The notes under the pieces are model-generated. The model made no database searches, was not told where the DNA came from, and saw only the letters and a program-made list of their open reading frames with translations. DNA of 64,000 bases from Spirochaeta lutea (GTDB taxonomy: Bacteria > Spirochaetota > Spirochaetia > DSM-27196 > Salinispiraceae), in NCBI RefSeq assembly GCF_000758165.1, contig NZ_JNUP01000045.1, positions 1 through 64,000 of the forward strand, in the 5' to 3' direction. A program made the position numbers and the translations under genes. This document shows, piece by piece, positions 1 through 8,887 of this stretch; positions within the stretch are counted from its first letter, which is position 1, and each line of letters opens with the position of its first letter.

Positions 1-43
1 GGACTATCGGAAACGCATTGCAAAATTACATTACCCGGCTCTT

Positions 44-168
44 TATAACGACGCCTTGAGCGGTTTCTGCGGCCTGAACGAAGTGAAGGCTTGGCGCGGA
101 TTTTGCCAGGCGAAGCCTGAGCAAAATTCCTTGCCAAAGCAGAAATCCGTCTCGAAGGCATTGTTATG
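44..168 (-). other. attC-like recombination site (gene-cassette 3' end)
   Basis: A long imperfect palindrome starts with TATAACGACGCCTTGAG at 44 and ends with its degenerate complement at 139-168 (CTCGAAGGCATTGTTATG on the plus strand). An inner stem pairs 90-109 with 117-139. Read on the minus strand it follows the AIPR gene, whose TAA stop lies inside the first core box (ACATAAC). The far end carries GTTATAA, resembling the GTTRRRY crossover box. An extended hairpin with short core boxes directly after a stop codon is the usual form of an integron attC. The core boxes deviate from the consensus, so the call rests on architecture. No integrase is visible in the window. Confidence 0.5.
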
Positions 169-1864
169 TTCCAATTTCATTAATTAAATTTGTAGTGAAA
201 GCTTCTGTTCTGATATTATCACGATGAAAGTTTCCGGCAGCGACGCTTTCGACTTTTTGAACTGCCGCATTGAAATACCGTTTATATTTAGTCTCATCAG
301 AAAGATCCTTGATTAGCGGCAAACAATACCGCTCCATTTCTCGGGAATTTTTTCGCGGCAATTGGCTTTTGTTCATAATCAATCGAACAGCAAGAAGGAT
401 ATGAAATCTAGCAGGCTTCAGCTTCGGCTCAATTGCTTGTGATCTAAATAAAAATTCAATTCTATAATATGCAAGAGCTGAGAAATAATACATCTCTAAT
501 CTGTGTTCATCATTGAAAATTTGCTCACCAAGCATTTTGAGCAGGGATGCATAATTTCTAGTTGTGGAATGGGGTAGTTCTAAGAAAATTGCAGCAAAAG
601 CTCGAATCATATTTGGCATAGTAATAATTCTCACTTTTTCAATCCCTGAAATGGGGTCATACTGTTTTGATCTTCTCTCATAAAACAAAGGATTCTTTTT
701 ATCGTAAGAAGGAAAGAAGTCTTCCAATTTTCTTGGGAAATCAGATAAGGCTATCAGTTGATCATCACTCACTTCTGTCTGACGATTTGTTGCTTTAATA
801 ATTGAATTCTTTATTTCCGGTTCTTTTGTTGCAATGATTCGAACTGGTACATGGATGGTATTATCTAAAGAATCGTTTAGCTCATGTAGTACATGACTAG
901 TCTGGCAGCCATTAACAATCTGATAGTCTTCGATGGTGAGTTTATTACCAGTTGGAGTTAGTGCTTTCGCAACGATTGTTACTCCATTGTTGAGTAATGG
1001 AAAATATTCCTTTTTGGAGCTATCTTCAATCGTTGCACGAATTTCCTTATTAACTGGATTCCAAGCTTGCCAATGCCTTACATTGTCATAAAACAACGAT
1101 GAAATTATTTCTTTATTCTCATTTTGTATTAGCTTTAGATATTCGGTTGCATCCAGATACCCAATATATGCCTGTTCAACCCCGGATAGATCAGGCAATG
1201 CAGTTTTATTGGGAAAAATAATCTCTCTCTGTATGGCATTTTTTGAATTTCTATATAAAGAGTGAAGTTCTTTAGCCCCTTTGCACTCAAATTTCACATC
1301 ACTGAAAAGGGAAAGATCCGATAACTCTGTGATTACACTTTCTCGTCTGGAATTAAGATTTGTGTCTTCTCCCCACTTTCCTGTTGTGATGTAATATAAA
1401 AATATTTTGGGATTACCTCGCTTAAATTTGCTACTCTTGGAAAAGAGCTCATTTGCAATCTGAAATTTCAATTCAATTTTTTCATTATGCGGTAAAGTAG
1501 GTCTTTCGGAAAATAAGTCACTTACACCGAAACCAAAATGGCCCAGTTTCTGCATATCAAAATTCTGACTTCTTTCAGACTGAACGAAGATGAATGACAC
1601 ATCTAAATACCCGTTCACACGGAGTAATTCATCAATCTCCTCAATATCAGTGATTAGTGCGCCGTTGATTAGGATTGCAATCGAATCTATTCCTGTATCA
1701 CCTCCAGCACCAATATGAATATCATCACTTGAAAATGACTCCGAGTAATGTTCGGCAACTAATAGCGCTCCTGTGAAATGCTCGAAAGCTGTCGCTTCAT
1801 CGAAATTGGAAAGTGAATTCTCTTTTACGAATTCTTCTAGCATACCTTTTGTTATTCGATCCAT
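164..1864 (-). CDS. AIPR-family abortive phage infection protein
   Basis: A 566-residue protein of the AIPR (abortive infection phage resistance) family, named for lactococcal-type Abi proteins and now found in several anti-phage loci. The family core is visible mid-protein: NNGVTIVAKAL followed by QIVNGCQTSHVL, the hallmark asparagine/cysteine-rich segment. The start is placed at the ATG preceded by GGGAGGTGGAGTG; an upstream in-frame ATG at 1891 lies before this ribosome-binding site. The gene is visibly AT-richer than the rest of the window and is bounded on both sides by attC-like palindromes, suggesting it arrived as a cassette. The biochemical activity of AIPR proteins is not settled, so a defence role is a family-based inference. 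Confidence 0.8.
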   Translation of the reverse strand: MDRITKGMLEEFVKENSLSNFDEATAFEHFTGALLVAEHYSESFSSDDIHIGAGGDTGIDSIAILINGALITDIEEIDELLRVNGYLDVSFIFVQSERSQNFDMQKLGHFGFGVSDLFSERPTLPHNEKIELKFQIANELFSKSSKFKRGNPKIFLYYITTGKWGEDTNLNSRRESVITELSDLSLFSDVKFECKGAKELHSLYRNSKNAIQREIIFPNKTALPDLSGVEQAYIGYLDATEYLKLIQNENKEIISSLFYDNVRHWQAWNPVNKEIRATIEDSSKKEYFPLLNNGVTIVAKALTPTGNKLTIEDYQIVNGCQTSHVLHELNDSLDNTIHVPVRIIATKEPEIKNSIIKATNRQTEVSDDQLIALSDFPRKLEDFFPSYDKKNPLFYERRSKQYDPISGIEKVRIITMPNMIRAFAAIFLELPHSTTRNYASLLKMLGEQIFNDEHRLEMYYFSALAYYRIEFLFRSQAIEPKLKPARFHILLAVRLIMNKSQLPRKNSREMERYCLPLIKDLSDETKYKRYFNAAVQKVESVAAGNFHRDNIRTEAFTTNLINEIGT

Positions 1865-1883
1865 CACTCCACCTCCCGATTTT

Positions 1884-1935
1884 GTGAACATAACATTCCA
1901 CTATTCGGTTTTCCCGCAATGTAGTATATGTTCAC
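1884..1935 (-). other. Short attC-like palindrome after the small membrane-protein gene
   Basis: A 52-bp imperfect inverted repeat. The arms begin with GTGAACATA on both strands and close on CGG/CCG around a short loop. Read on the minus strand it begins 15 nt after the stop codon of the 1951-2349 gene and ends in GTTATGTTCAC just before the AIPR ribosome-binding site. The GAACATAAC string also occurs at the opposite end of the AIPR gene (163-171, minus strand). It would be a short attC with the crossover at G^TTATG. A simple terminator is less likely because no T tract follows. Confidence 0.35.
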
Positions 1936-1950
1936 GGACAATACAGAAAC

Positions 1951-2349
1951 CTACTTTCTTACCCCTATTTGATTCTTCAAAATCTTGCTCAACCCCATCA
2001 TAATCACCCCCTGGGCAAGGCCGCCGAGCATTACTCCAACCCCAAATATCAATCCAAATTCCCAGGCCATAATACTCTCTTCCACCATCACCAGCACACC
2101 ACCGAAGAATCCCCCTACTATCGTCAGAACTCCTAACACCCATAGAAGGCCTGCTAAGAATGAGTCCTCAGGTTTATCTGCCTCCGTAGATGCGTTTTCT
2201 TCCTGGACTTCGCCAACTAAACGCTGGGTAAGAACCTCTTTCAAGGCTTGTTGGGCTTCAGGAAGGAGCTGGTCAATTTCTGTCTCACGCTGTTGTAATA
2301 TAGGGGTAGGCAATGCTTCGAATTGCTTCTTATAATCACTTACGTCCAT
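1951..2349 (-). CDS. Small two-helix membrane protein, unknown function
   Basis: A 132-residue protein of unrecognised family. The first 60 residues are charged and probably helical. Two hydrophobic segments follow (about residues 64-85 and 95-120, glycine-rich), so a cytoplasmic head with two membrane helices is likely. The ATG is preceded by AGAGG at a suitable distance. It is transcribed toward the AIPR gene and followed at once by a short attC-like palindrome, so it may be an independent cassette rather than a functional partner. No function is assigned. Confidence 0.6.
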   Translation of the reverse strand: MDVSDYKKQFEALPTPILQQRETEIDQLLPEAQQALKEVLTQRLVGEVQEENASTEADKPEDSFLAGLLWVLGVLTIVGGFFGGVLVMVEESIMAWEFGLIFGVGVMLGGLAQGVIMMGLSKILKNQIGVRK

Positions 2350-2608
2350 ATTAACAAAACCTCTAAGAGAATTATAAAATGGACTGCCTGGATTGCAAGC
2401 AAATTTTTCTAAATACCATAAGGAAAATTCTTACTTATCAACAGGAACATAGATGTTGAAAATTTCGTTCTTTCTATCTGCTCGCTACCTTCAATAATTC
2501 GCTGGGTGGATAGTATTCGCCCCATGTCCTCTCCCCAGGAGTACATACTTCCTACTGTGTAGATCAGCTCATCACTTCCGGCGGAATGCGTCTCATGCAC
2601 TAGGGCAC

Positions 2609-2641
2609 AAAAAAAGGCCCTGTCCTGTGACACGGCCTTTG
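2609..2641 (-). terminator. Rho-independent terminator of tRNA-Asn
   Basis: On the minus strand, AAAGGCC pairs with GGCCTTT around a 14-nt loop and runs into seven T residues. It lies 31 nt beyond the 3' end of tRNA-Asn. Confidence 0.8.
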
Positions 2642-2671
2642 TAAATCCTTTCATTGTAAGGAAGTAACTCG

Positions 2672-2744
2672 CTCCCCCGGACAGACTCGAACTGCCGACC
2701 TAGTGGTTAACAGCCACCCGCTCTACCGACTGAGCTACAGGGGA
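2672..2744 (-). tRNA. tRNA-Asn (GTT anticodon)
   Basis: A 73-nt cloverleaf on the minus strand. The acceptor arm TCCCCTG pairs with CGGGGGA with one G-T pair; the D arm contains GCTCAGTCGGTAGAGC; the anticodon loop CTGTTAAC has GTT at its centre; the T arm contains GTTCGAGTC. The CCA end is not encoded. It has its own promoter and terminator, so it is a single-gene unit. It sits next to the presumed cassette region, but no duplicated tRNA end that would mark an integration site was seen. Confidence 0.95.
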
Positions 2745-2762
2745 ATGCTCATTACGTTGTGT

Positions 2763-2791
2763 ACATTACCCGAGGGCTTAGAAACTGTCAA
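2763..2791 (-). promoter_or_regulatory. tRNA-Asn promoter
   Basis: TTGACA (2786-2791) and TAATGT (2763-2768) are separated by 17 bp on the minus strand. The tRNA 5' end lies 18 nt beyond the -10 box. Confidence 0.75.
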
Positions 2792-2880
2792 GTATGTTTA
2801 CATGACAATTTTAAGGGCTTACCCGCAAAATTAATCCTACAACAAGGGCACCCCTAAACCACCCCACCGAAGACCAGCCC

Positions 2881-3033
2881 CCAGACGGCATCATACTCCA
2901 GACGGCATCATACTCCAGACGGCATCATACTCCAGACGGCATCATACTCCAGACGGCATCATACTCCAGACGGCATCATACTCCAGACGGCATCATACTC
3001 CAGACGGCATCATACTCCAGACGCCACCATACC
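2881..3033. repeat. 17-bp tandem repeat (8 perfect copies plus one degenerate)
   Basis: The unit CCAGACGGCATCATACT is repeated eight times without change from 2881 to 3016. A ninth altered copy follows at 3017-3033, and CGCCACCATA fragments continue to about 3055. There are no unique spacers, so this is a minisatellite and not a CRISPR array. It occupies the roughly 480-bp gene-free stretch between tRNA-Asn and the MATE gene; nothing else was recognised there. Confidence 0.95.
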
Positions 3034-3227
3034 GGCCCCCCGACAGCGCCACCATATCTGGAGCAGTAACCACCCAGGCTTTCCCAGAACCTTCAAGCCT
3101 CCCCGGGATTAATTGCCCTTGGCAGCCTCCCAAAAAAAGCGAAGCCGGAAAAACATCGGCTGCCTAACCAAAGCATACCCTCATCATAAGCCCTGGCTAT
3201 CCCCATGGACTCTGATCAGCTCTGGCC

Positions 3228-4703
3228 CTATTCAGGCATCGCCGCTGCTACAGCTACATCGGGATGACCCGAGGTGTCTCGTTTCAGCCGCCGGAGTTCC
3301 AGGAAAAAGAACAGGGCGGTCACCACCGAGGATAGGAAATCCGCGGTGGGGCTTGCGCCGAATACTCCCTTCAGGCCGAAGAAGCCGGGCAGGATAAACA
3401 GCAGGGGGATTAAGAACAGCACCTGTCTGCTGAGGCTCAGGAGCATGGCATGCTTGGGTTTCCCGATAGCCTGGAAGAAATTCCCCGCGACGATCTGGAA
3501 GCCAATGAGGGGGAACATAACGAAGAACAAGCCCATGGCGGATGAGCCGATCTGCACCAATTCAGGATTCCCCTGGGAGAAGGCCTGGATAATCTGCTCG
3601 GGGAACACCCGGGTGACGATCCAGCCCAGGGTCGTTATGGCGGTAGCAACGAAGATGGCCAGCTCTGCGGTGCGTACCACCCGCTTGTTTTTCCGGGCGC
3701 CGAAGTTATAGCCGATGATGGGCTGGGCACCCTGGTTCAGGCCGAAGATGGGCATGAGAATCAGCATGGCTACGGAATAAATAATGCCCATGGCAGAAAT
3801 GGCTAAATCACCCCCGTACTGTTGCAGCTGGTTATTCAGGATGGTGTTCAAGGCGCTGGCTGCAATCTGCATGGCGAAGGGAGCAGAGCCAAGGGCGAGA
3901 ATCCGTAGAATCACCTGGCGGTCCAAACGCATCGCCGAAAGCTTCAGACCCAATAGACTGTCCTTGGAGAGGAAGTACCGCAGAACCCAGAGCCCTGCAA
4001 TGGTCTGGCTGATCACCGTCGCCCACGCGGCACCCCCAATCCCCATGTTAAACACAAAAATAAACAGGGGATCCAGGATGATATTCAAGACCGCCCCGAT
4101 GAGCATGGTCGCCATAGCCATCTTGGGATTCCCCTCGCCCCGGATGAAGTTGTTCATCCCGAAGCCGATCCCGTTAAAAACCACGCCGTAGAGAATAACC
4201 CGCATATAATCCCCGGCGTAGGGCAAGATGGTCTCGCTCGCGCCGGCGAAGCGTAGGAGCGGCTCGAGGAAGGCGAGACCGAGGACCGTCAACGCCGCGG
4301 AGATAATGACAATCAATACGAAGGAGTTGTTCAGCACCTTCCCCGCATAGTCCCGCTTCCCCTCCCCGAGGGAAATGGAAAGCAGGGCATTGCCGCCCAA
4401 CCCGATGAGCATACCGAAGGCCATAAAAATGAGCATAAAGGGAAAACTCACCGTCGCTCCGGCAAGGCCCAGGGCACCAACACCGTTTCCGATGAATATC
4501 CGATCCACCACATTATACAGGGACTGGACCATCATCCCCACAATGGCGGGAACCGAGAACCGCAGTAGCAGCTTCCCCACCCCCAGGGTTCCAAGTTGAT
4601 GGGTATTATCCTTCCGGCCCCGGGACGGTTCACCGGATGAGCCTGACTGTTCAGCGGCTCCAGCCCCATCCTGGGGTGCATCAATGTGTTCATTGTTTTT
4701 CAT
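3228..4703 (-). CDS. MATE-family multidrug/organic cation efflux transporter
   Basis: A 491-residue inner-membrane protein with about twelve hydrophobic segments, typical of NorM/MepA-type MATE exporters. These couple Na+ or H+ entry to extrusion of drugs and organic cations. The first repeat begins near residue 45 with LLLRFSVPAIVGMMVQSLYN, a characteristic first helix, and the second half repeats the fold (SAMGIIYSVAMLILMPIFGL). The first 40 residues form a hydrophilic Gly/Ser-rich tail that is longer than usual. AGAAGG precedes the ATG. The gene stands alone between gene-poor flanks, and substrate specificity cannot be read from the sequence. Confidence 0.9.
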   Translation of the reverse strand: MKNNEHIDAPQDGAGAAEQSGSSGEPSRGRKDNTHQLGTLGVGKLLLRFSVPAIVGMMVQSLYNVVDRIFIGNGVGALGLAGATVSFPFMLIFMAFGMLIGLGGNALLSISLGEGKRDYAGKVLNNSFVLIVIISAALTVLGLAFLEPLLRFAGASETILPYAGDYMRVILYGVVFNGIGFGMNNFIRGEGNPKMAMATMLIGAVLNIILDPLFIFVFNMGIGGAAWATVISQTIAGLWVLRYFLSKDSLLGLKLSAMRLDRQVILRILALGSAPFAMQIAASALNTILNNQLQQYGGDLAISAMGIIYSVAMLILMPIFGLNQGAQPIIGYNFGARKNKRVVRTAELAIFVATAITTLGWIVTRVFPEQIIQAFSQGNPELVQIGSSAMGLFFVMFPLIGFQIVAGNFFQAIGKPKHAMLLSLSRQVLFLIPLLFILPGFFGLKGVFGASPTADFLSSVVTALFFFLELRRLKRDTSGHPDVAVAAAMPE

Positions 4704-4867
4704 GGTTTATTACCTTCTCTGTGAAAATAGCCCCGCATGCCATAGCCAGATAGCCCTAGGGGAAAGCGTCAATTGTAATGAAGCAAAATAATGAAAGGAA
4801 GCCCCGGGGGCAAGTTTTTTTAATTCCTCGAATTAACCCATCCCGGCGAAGGGCTTTCATTCTTGGG

Positions 4868-7171
4868 TTAGGGGGATTCTGATGCTTCCCCGCCCTCGGA
4901 CTGCCCGATGGGATCCCCGGCGGAGAATAGGCGCAACCCGATGCTGTAGCTCGTTGAATCCTCCCCGAACCATCCCAGGGGAACCAGGGTTCCCCGGGGA
5001 CCGTATTCCTCCAGGGGGGTATTCCATGCGCCGCCGAGTACCCGGCGGTACCGGGGTTGCCGGGAGACCGGACCGCGGAATAAATCCGGGCGGTCCTCCT
5101 GGGTAACCAGGTCCCTCGCCCATTCCCACACATTCCCCCGGGTGTCGTAGAGGCCGAAGATGGTGTCCGCCGGGAAAAACCCCACGGGGCTGGTGGGTCC
5201 GCCGTTCCGTTGAAAGGGGGGATTGGGATCTTCAAAGGGATCAAAGCTGCGGAAATAGTTGGCTGATTCCTGGTTCGGGCTGAATCCCCGGGGCGTTTGA
5301 GAGACGGCCGACCATTCCACCTGGGAGGGAAGCCGGAATACCCCGGGAAGGGGGTCCTGAGAATCGGACTGCGCCAGGTACGCCAGGGGATCCCACCAGG
5401 TACGGGGGAATTGCTGCATCAATCCGGCCGGATCAGCGAGCATGCTGTACGCCCAGCTCAAGAGACGGGCGCCGGTAAAACTTATGCCCACCGCGGGGTG
5501 ATCCTCCCTTCCGGGAGGGGCGGAGAAATCCCCGGAGAACTCAAGGCTGAACTGCCGCCCGTAGTCCAGGAGGGAGAGACCGAGAATACTGCCGCCGTTC
5601 CGGCCTTCTTCAAAGAGGGTGGAATTGGATGCACTGCGCCGGATAAAGCCCTGGCGGTGCAGGTTGTTCAACAGGGCAGCGGCGGTTGCAGCGGTCATCT
5701 CCCGGGCGAAGACCTGGCCGGTAAAATCCGGGGTCGCAACCTCGACCAGCCGGGGCGGAGTTTCCAGGGGCTCCAGGGTTATGGGAATCTCCAACAGGGC
5801 CTGCCCGTCGGTTTCGGCGGCAAACACCACCTGATACTCCCGGGCCCGGGCATCGAAGGGAAGGAGAAACTCCGGTACCGGGGAGGTTTGCACCGGGGGC
5901 ACCTCCCGAATTCCAGACTCCTGAAGCGGGAGATTAGGGTCCGAGGCTGCCGGGGAACCGTCCTGGCCCCGGTTTACCTGATCCACCGGGGAGGCGAAGA
6001 GCTTATAGCTCCGGGCACCCAACACGGGGAGGGATACCAATCGGGTTTCAGGCAAAACGGAAGCCCGGGGTGGCAGGGATAGTCCCCGGCCGTACTGGGT
6101 GCTGTGGCTCTGGGAAATGAAGATGGTCCGATGGGCAGTACGGGGCGGAAAGGCACCGGTGGCATCCTGAAGCCGCATCTCGTAGGGGAACACCCCGTCC
6201 CGGATTCCCGGCAGGGTGAAGGATGGCGGGATTTCCTGGGGAAGCTGCTGAAACTCCGACCGCAACTGGGCCAGGGTTACGGTCTGCCGGGGTTCAAGTA
6301 TCCGGGGCGGATTTAGAGAAAGACGACTCCGCGGAATCTCTTCAGCCCCCTCCCGGGGCAGGAGGTCGGGAAAATCCCGGAGGTCCCGGAGCGCCTGGGA
6401 ATCGGGCAGGATCATGGCCGGCACCCCCGGATGGGAGGGAGATCCGGCGCCGGTCTTTGGTGATTGCTCGGTTGTGTGCTCGGGGGATTGTCCTGGGGAG
6501 GCCGGATCTGCGGGGTCTTCCAGGGTTTCCATGGTGATGTTCTGGAGGTTCCAGGACATGAGTGCCGGATAGGGCCGTCCCTGCTCGTCGGTAAAGGGGG
6601 CAACCCGGAGACGGATGTCCATGGAGAGGGGTTGGTCGGGAAGGTACCCGGAAATGAAGCTTCCTTGAACCGGGGGATCGGGGATGGGATAGGGAATGAT
6701 GCTGATGCCATCCCGGGGATCATGGTAGGCCAGGGATCTGCCCACCTGCTGGAGGGAAAACCGGACCCCCTGAAATTCCTGGGTAATATCGTATTCCCAA
6801 AATAGATCGCTCTCGGTGAGGGGGGATTCCCTGTCTGCCAGGTCCTCCCGGGGTTTGCCGGAGAATATCAGGTGGATTCGGCTCTCCTGGGGATCGAATC
6901 TAAGTACCGGGGGTTCGCTGGGTTTAAATATGGAGGAAAGGTGTTCCCGGGTTTGTTGATCTGTGGGGCCCAGATCGGTTCCCGGAACGAGGTCCTGCTG
7001 CTCCGAGGAGTCTCCTGAGGGGCCGGTTTGTTCCGGTGAGGCCTCCGGGGGAGCCGGGGGAGCGGTTTGACAACCGGCTATAAAGAGTATCAGCGCCGGA
7101 ATGAGTAGCAGGGCGGATAGGCTGGCGGTTCGACCCAGGGGGGGCCGGGATTGAGCAGGCGGGGTTTTCAT
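4868..7171 (-). CDS. Lipoprotein with C-terminal formylglycine-generating-enzyme-like (SUMF1) domain
   Basis: A 767-residue protein with a lipoprotein signal (hydrophobic stretch 18-32, lipobox IAGC, lipidated Cys34), followed by a Pro/Gly-rich segment and a long middle region without a recognised family. The last 250 residues form an FGE/SUMF1-type fold: an internal GLSLLDYG... segment, then [12 protein letters not shown] and [11 protein letters not shown], ending in IGLRLF. Many SUMF1-fold proteins are not sulfatase activators and simply carry the fold, and no sulfatase lies nearby. The ATG at 7171 is chosen over an upstream TTG because a TATACT -10 box lies 7 nt before it, predicting a leaderless mRNA. 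Probably periplasmic or surface-exposed. Confidence 0.75.
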   Translation of the reverse strand: MKTPPAQSRPPLGRTASLSALLLIPALILFIAGCQTAPPAPPEASPEQTGPSGDSSEQQDLVPGTDLGPTDQQTREHLSSIFKPSEPPVLRFDPQESRIHLIFSGKPREDLADRESPLTESDLFWEYDITQEFQGVRFSLQQVGRSLAYHDPRDGISIIPYPIPDPPVQGSFISGYLPDQPLSMDIRLRVAPFTDEQGRPYPALMSWNLQNITMETLEDPADPASPGQSPEHTTEQSPKTGAGSPSHPGVPAMILPDSQALRDLRDFPDLLPREGAEEIPRSRLSLNPPRILEPRQTVTLAQLRSEFQQLPQEIPPSFTLPGIRDGVFPYEMRLQDATGAFPPRTAHRTIFISQSHSTQYGRGLSLPPRASVLPETRLVSLPVLGARSYKLFASPVDQVNRGQDGSPAASDPNLPLQESGIREVPPVQTSPVPEFLLPFDARAREYQVVFAAETDGQALLEIPITLEPLETPPRLVEVATPDFTGQVFAREMTAATAAALLNNLHRQGFIRRSASNSTLFEEGRNGGSILGLSLLDYGRQFSLEFSGDFSAPPGREDHPAVGISFTGARLLSWAYSMLADPAGLMQQFPRTWWDPLAYLAQSDSQDPLPGVFRLPSQVEWSAVSQTPRGFSPNQESANYFRSFDPFEDPNPPFQRNGGPTSPVGFFPADTIFGLYDTRGNVWEWARDLVTQEDRPDLFRGPVSRQPRYRRVLGGAWNTPLEEYGPRGTLVPLGWFGEDSTSYSIGLRLFSAGDPIGQSEGGEASESP

Positions 7172-7178
7172 ACCTGGT

Positions 7179-7207
7179 AGTATACCCGGTGGAGAAAAAG
7201 AAAACAA
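7179..7207 (-). promoter_or_regulatory. Promoter of the SUMF1-like lipoprotein, predicted leaderless
   Basis: TTGTTT (7202-7207) and TATACT (7179-7184) lie 17 bp apart on the minus strand. Only 7 nt separate the -10 box from the ATG, and there is no Shine-Dalgarno sequence. Confidence 0.6.
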
Positions 7208-7359
7208 TTTGCTCTTTTTCGGTAGGCGTGATACTGTATCCGGAAAACGTTACTGTATACAGAAACACCGGGGTGAACTCCGAGGTCCACGCCATGCACC
7301 GGTTTGACCATCGGTGGGGGATGGGCAGGCATTCGAATCACCCTAAAGGAGAAAAAACC

Positions 7360-8592
7360 ATGTCAGAAACCAAAACCTTTGTACCCTACCCTGAGGTTCC
7401 CGATGCCCAGGGAAACTTCGGAGATTACGGAGGGAGCATAATTCCGCCGCAGCTGAAAGCGGTGATGGACGAGATTTCCCAGGCATATGAGGAGATTCGA
7501 AGGGATCCGGCGTTTATTGAGGAGCTGCAGACCCTGTATACCCATTTTGTGGGCCGGCCGAGCCCCATTTTTCATGCCCGGAACCTGTCCGAGCATCTGG
7601 GGGGGGCGGAGATTTTCCTGAAGCGCGAGGATTTAAATCATACCGGGGCGCATAAGATTAATCACTGTCTTGGTGAGGCCCTGCTTGCCAAAAAGCTCGG
7701 AAAACGGAAGCTGATCGCCGAAACCGGAGCCGGACAGCATGGGGTCGCCCTGGCGACGGCTGCGGCCTTGATGGGACTAGAATGTGATATTTATATGGGA
7801 GAGGTGGATATTGCCAAGGAGCATCCCAACGTTGTGAGGATGAAGATTCTCGGTGCCCGGGTGATTCCTGCTACCCATGGCCGGAAGACCTTGAAGGAGG
7901 CGGTGGATGCGGCCTTCGAGGCCTACCTCAAGGATACGGATTCCCAGATGTACGCCATCGGTTCGGTGGTGGGACCCCATCCCTTCCCCATGATGGTGCG
8001 GGATTTTCAGTCCGTGGTCGGACGGGAGGCCCGGGGGCAGATGATGGAGATGACGGGGCGGCTGCCCGATGCCCTGGTGGCTTGTGTCGGCGGCGGTTCC
8101 AATGCCATCGGATTGTTTACCGCCTTTTTGAACGATCCCGGAGTGGCGATGTACGGAGTCGAGCCGGCTGGCCGAAGTTATGAGCGGGGGGAGCACGCGG
8201 CTACCCTTACCCTGGGAAAACCCGGGGTTATTCACGGGTTCAAATGTTATCTGCTCCAGGATGAGCAGGGTCAGCCCGAGGAGGTGTATTCCATCGCCAG
8301 CGGTCTGGATTATCCCGGGGTGGGTCCCGAGCATAGTTTTCTGAAGGATCTGGGCAGGGTGCAGTACCATGCCATCAACGATCTGGAGGCTGTGGACGCT
8401 TTTTTCCAGCTTTCACGCCGGGAGGGGATTATTCCCGCCTTGGAGAGCAGCCACGCCCTGGCGTACGCGGCAAAATTAGCTCGGGAACTGGGCCGGGAGA
8501 CGTCCATTCTGGTGAATCTATCCGGCCGGGGCGATAAGGATGTTGATTTCGTGGTGGAGCATTACGGAAAGAAATACATTACCTTGGATTAG
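7360..8592 (+). CDS. trpB: Tryptophan synthase beta chain (stand-alone)
   Basis: A 410-residue PLP enzyme that condenses indole with serine to give tryptophan. Visible motifs are [12 protein letters not shown], the PLP lysine in [15 protein letters not shown] with the following YMGE segment as in the TrpB1 subfamily, and the phosphate-binding GGGSNAIG. The start is the ATG preceded by AAAGGAGA. A longer upstream reading frame is ignored because it runs through the divergent promoter region. No trpA or other trp gene is adjacent, so the enzyme may use free indole or pair with an alpha subunit encoded elsewhere. Upstream, ACTGTAT occurs twice 19 bp apart and CTGTATACAG (7254-7263) is palindromic, a possible operator. 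Confidence 0.93.
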   Translation: MSETKTFVPYPEVPDAQGNFGDYGGSIIPPQLKAVMDEISQAYEEIRRDPAFIEELQTLYTHFVGRPSPIFHARNLSEHLGGAEIFLKREDLNHTGAHKINHCLGEALLAKKLGKRKLIAETGAGQHGVALATAAALMGLECDIYMGEVDIAKEHPNVVRMKILGARVIPATHGRKTLKEAVDAAFEAYLKDTDSQMYAIGSVVGPHPFPMMVRDFQSVVGREARGQMMEMTGRLPDALVACVGGGSNAIGLFTAFLNDPGVAMYGVEPAGRSYERGEHAATLTLGKPGVIHGFKCYLLQDEQGQPEEVYSIASGLDYPGVGPEHSFLKDLGRVQYHAINDLEAVDAFFQLSRREGIIPALESSHALAYAAKLARELGRETSILVNLSGRGDKDVDFVVEHYGKKYITLD

Positions 8593-8877
8593 TGCCGGGA
8601 TTCCAGAGGCCCCCGGGTGGTTACGGGTGCCCGGAGCTCCGGATGCACCTTCGGGGGCATGAAGACGGCTGCGGGCCGTGGGATTGTGCGGGAGACTGGG
8701 AAATTGTATGGAGGTCGGAGGTCTCGGAAGCACCTAGACTTTCATGGGCACCCGGGGCTCTAGAGGTACCTGCACGGTTACAGACGCCCGGGGTTCCAGC
8801 GGCCCCTGGTGGTTCCGTGCGCCCGAGGCTCTGGAGGCACCTTCGGGGGGCATGAAGACGGCGGCGGGCCGTGGGGA
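8593..8877. repeat. Degenerate intergenic repeat, two ~90-bp copies
   Basis: Positions 8593-8682 and 8785-8877 are clearly related. They share GCACCTTCGGGGGCATGAAG followed by ACGGC-GCGGGCCGTGGG, and both start with a TTCCAG(A/C)GGCCCC block. Shorter related blocks (CACCCGGGGCTCTAGAGGTA; ACGCCCGGGGTTC) lie between and after them. The stretch between trpB and the TrmH-family gene holds no convincing gene. This looks like an expanding GC-rich intergenic repeat. Confidence 0.7.
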
Positions 8878-8887
8878 GCCTGGACCT

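Noticed and set aside
2409-2654. 81-codon open reading frame downstream of tRNA-Asn on the minus strand
   Set aside because: It begins inside the tRNA 3' trailer and runs through the terminator hairpin and T tract, with no ribosome-binding site or recognisable protein pattern.
1-2800. Prophage or integrative element at tRNA-Asn
   Set aside because: No integrase, phage structural gene or duplicated tRNA end was found; the cassette interpretation explains the AT-rich genes and palindromes better.
2881-3033. CRISPR array
   Set aside because: The 17-bp units abut each other without spacers and no cas genes are present; it is a tandem minisatellite.
5297-6082. 261-codon plus-strand frame opposite the SUMF1-like gene
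   Set aside because: It lies wholly antisense to a gene with clear domains and has the Gly/Arg-rich composition typical of shadow frames in GC-rich DNA.
7189-7359. N-terminal extension of TrpB
   Set aside because: The extension covers the divergent promoter region and has no TrpB similarity; AAAGGAGA before the ATG at 7360 fixes the start.
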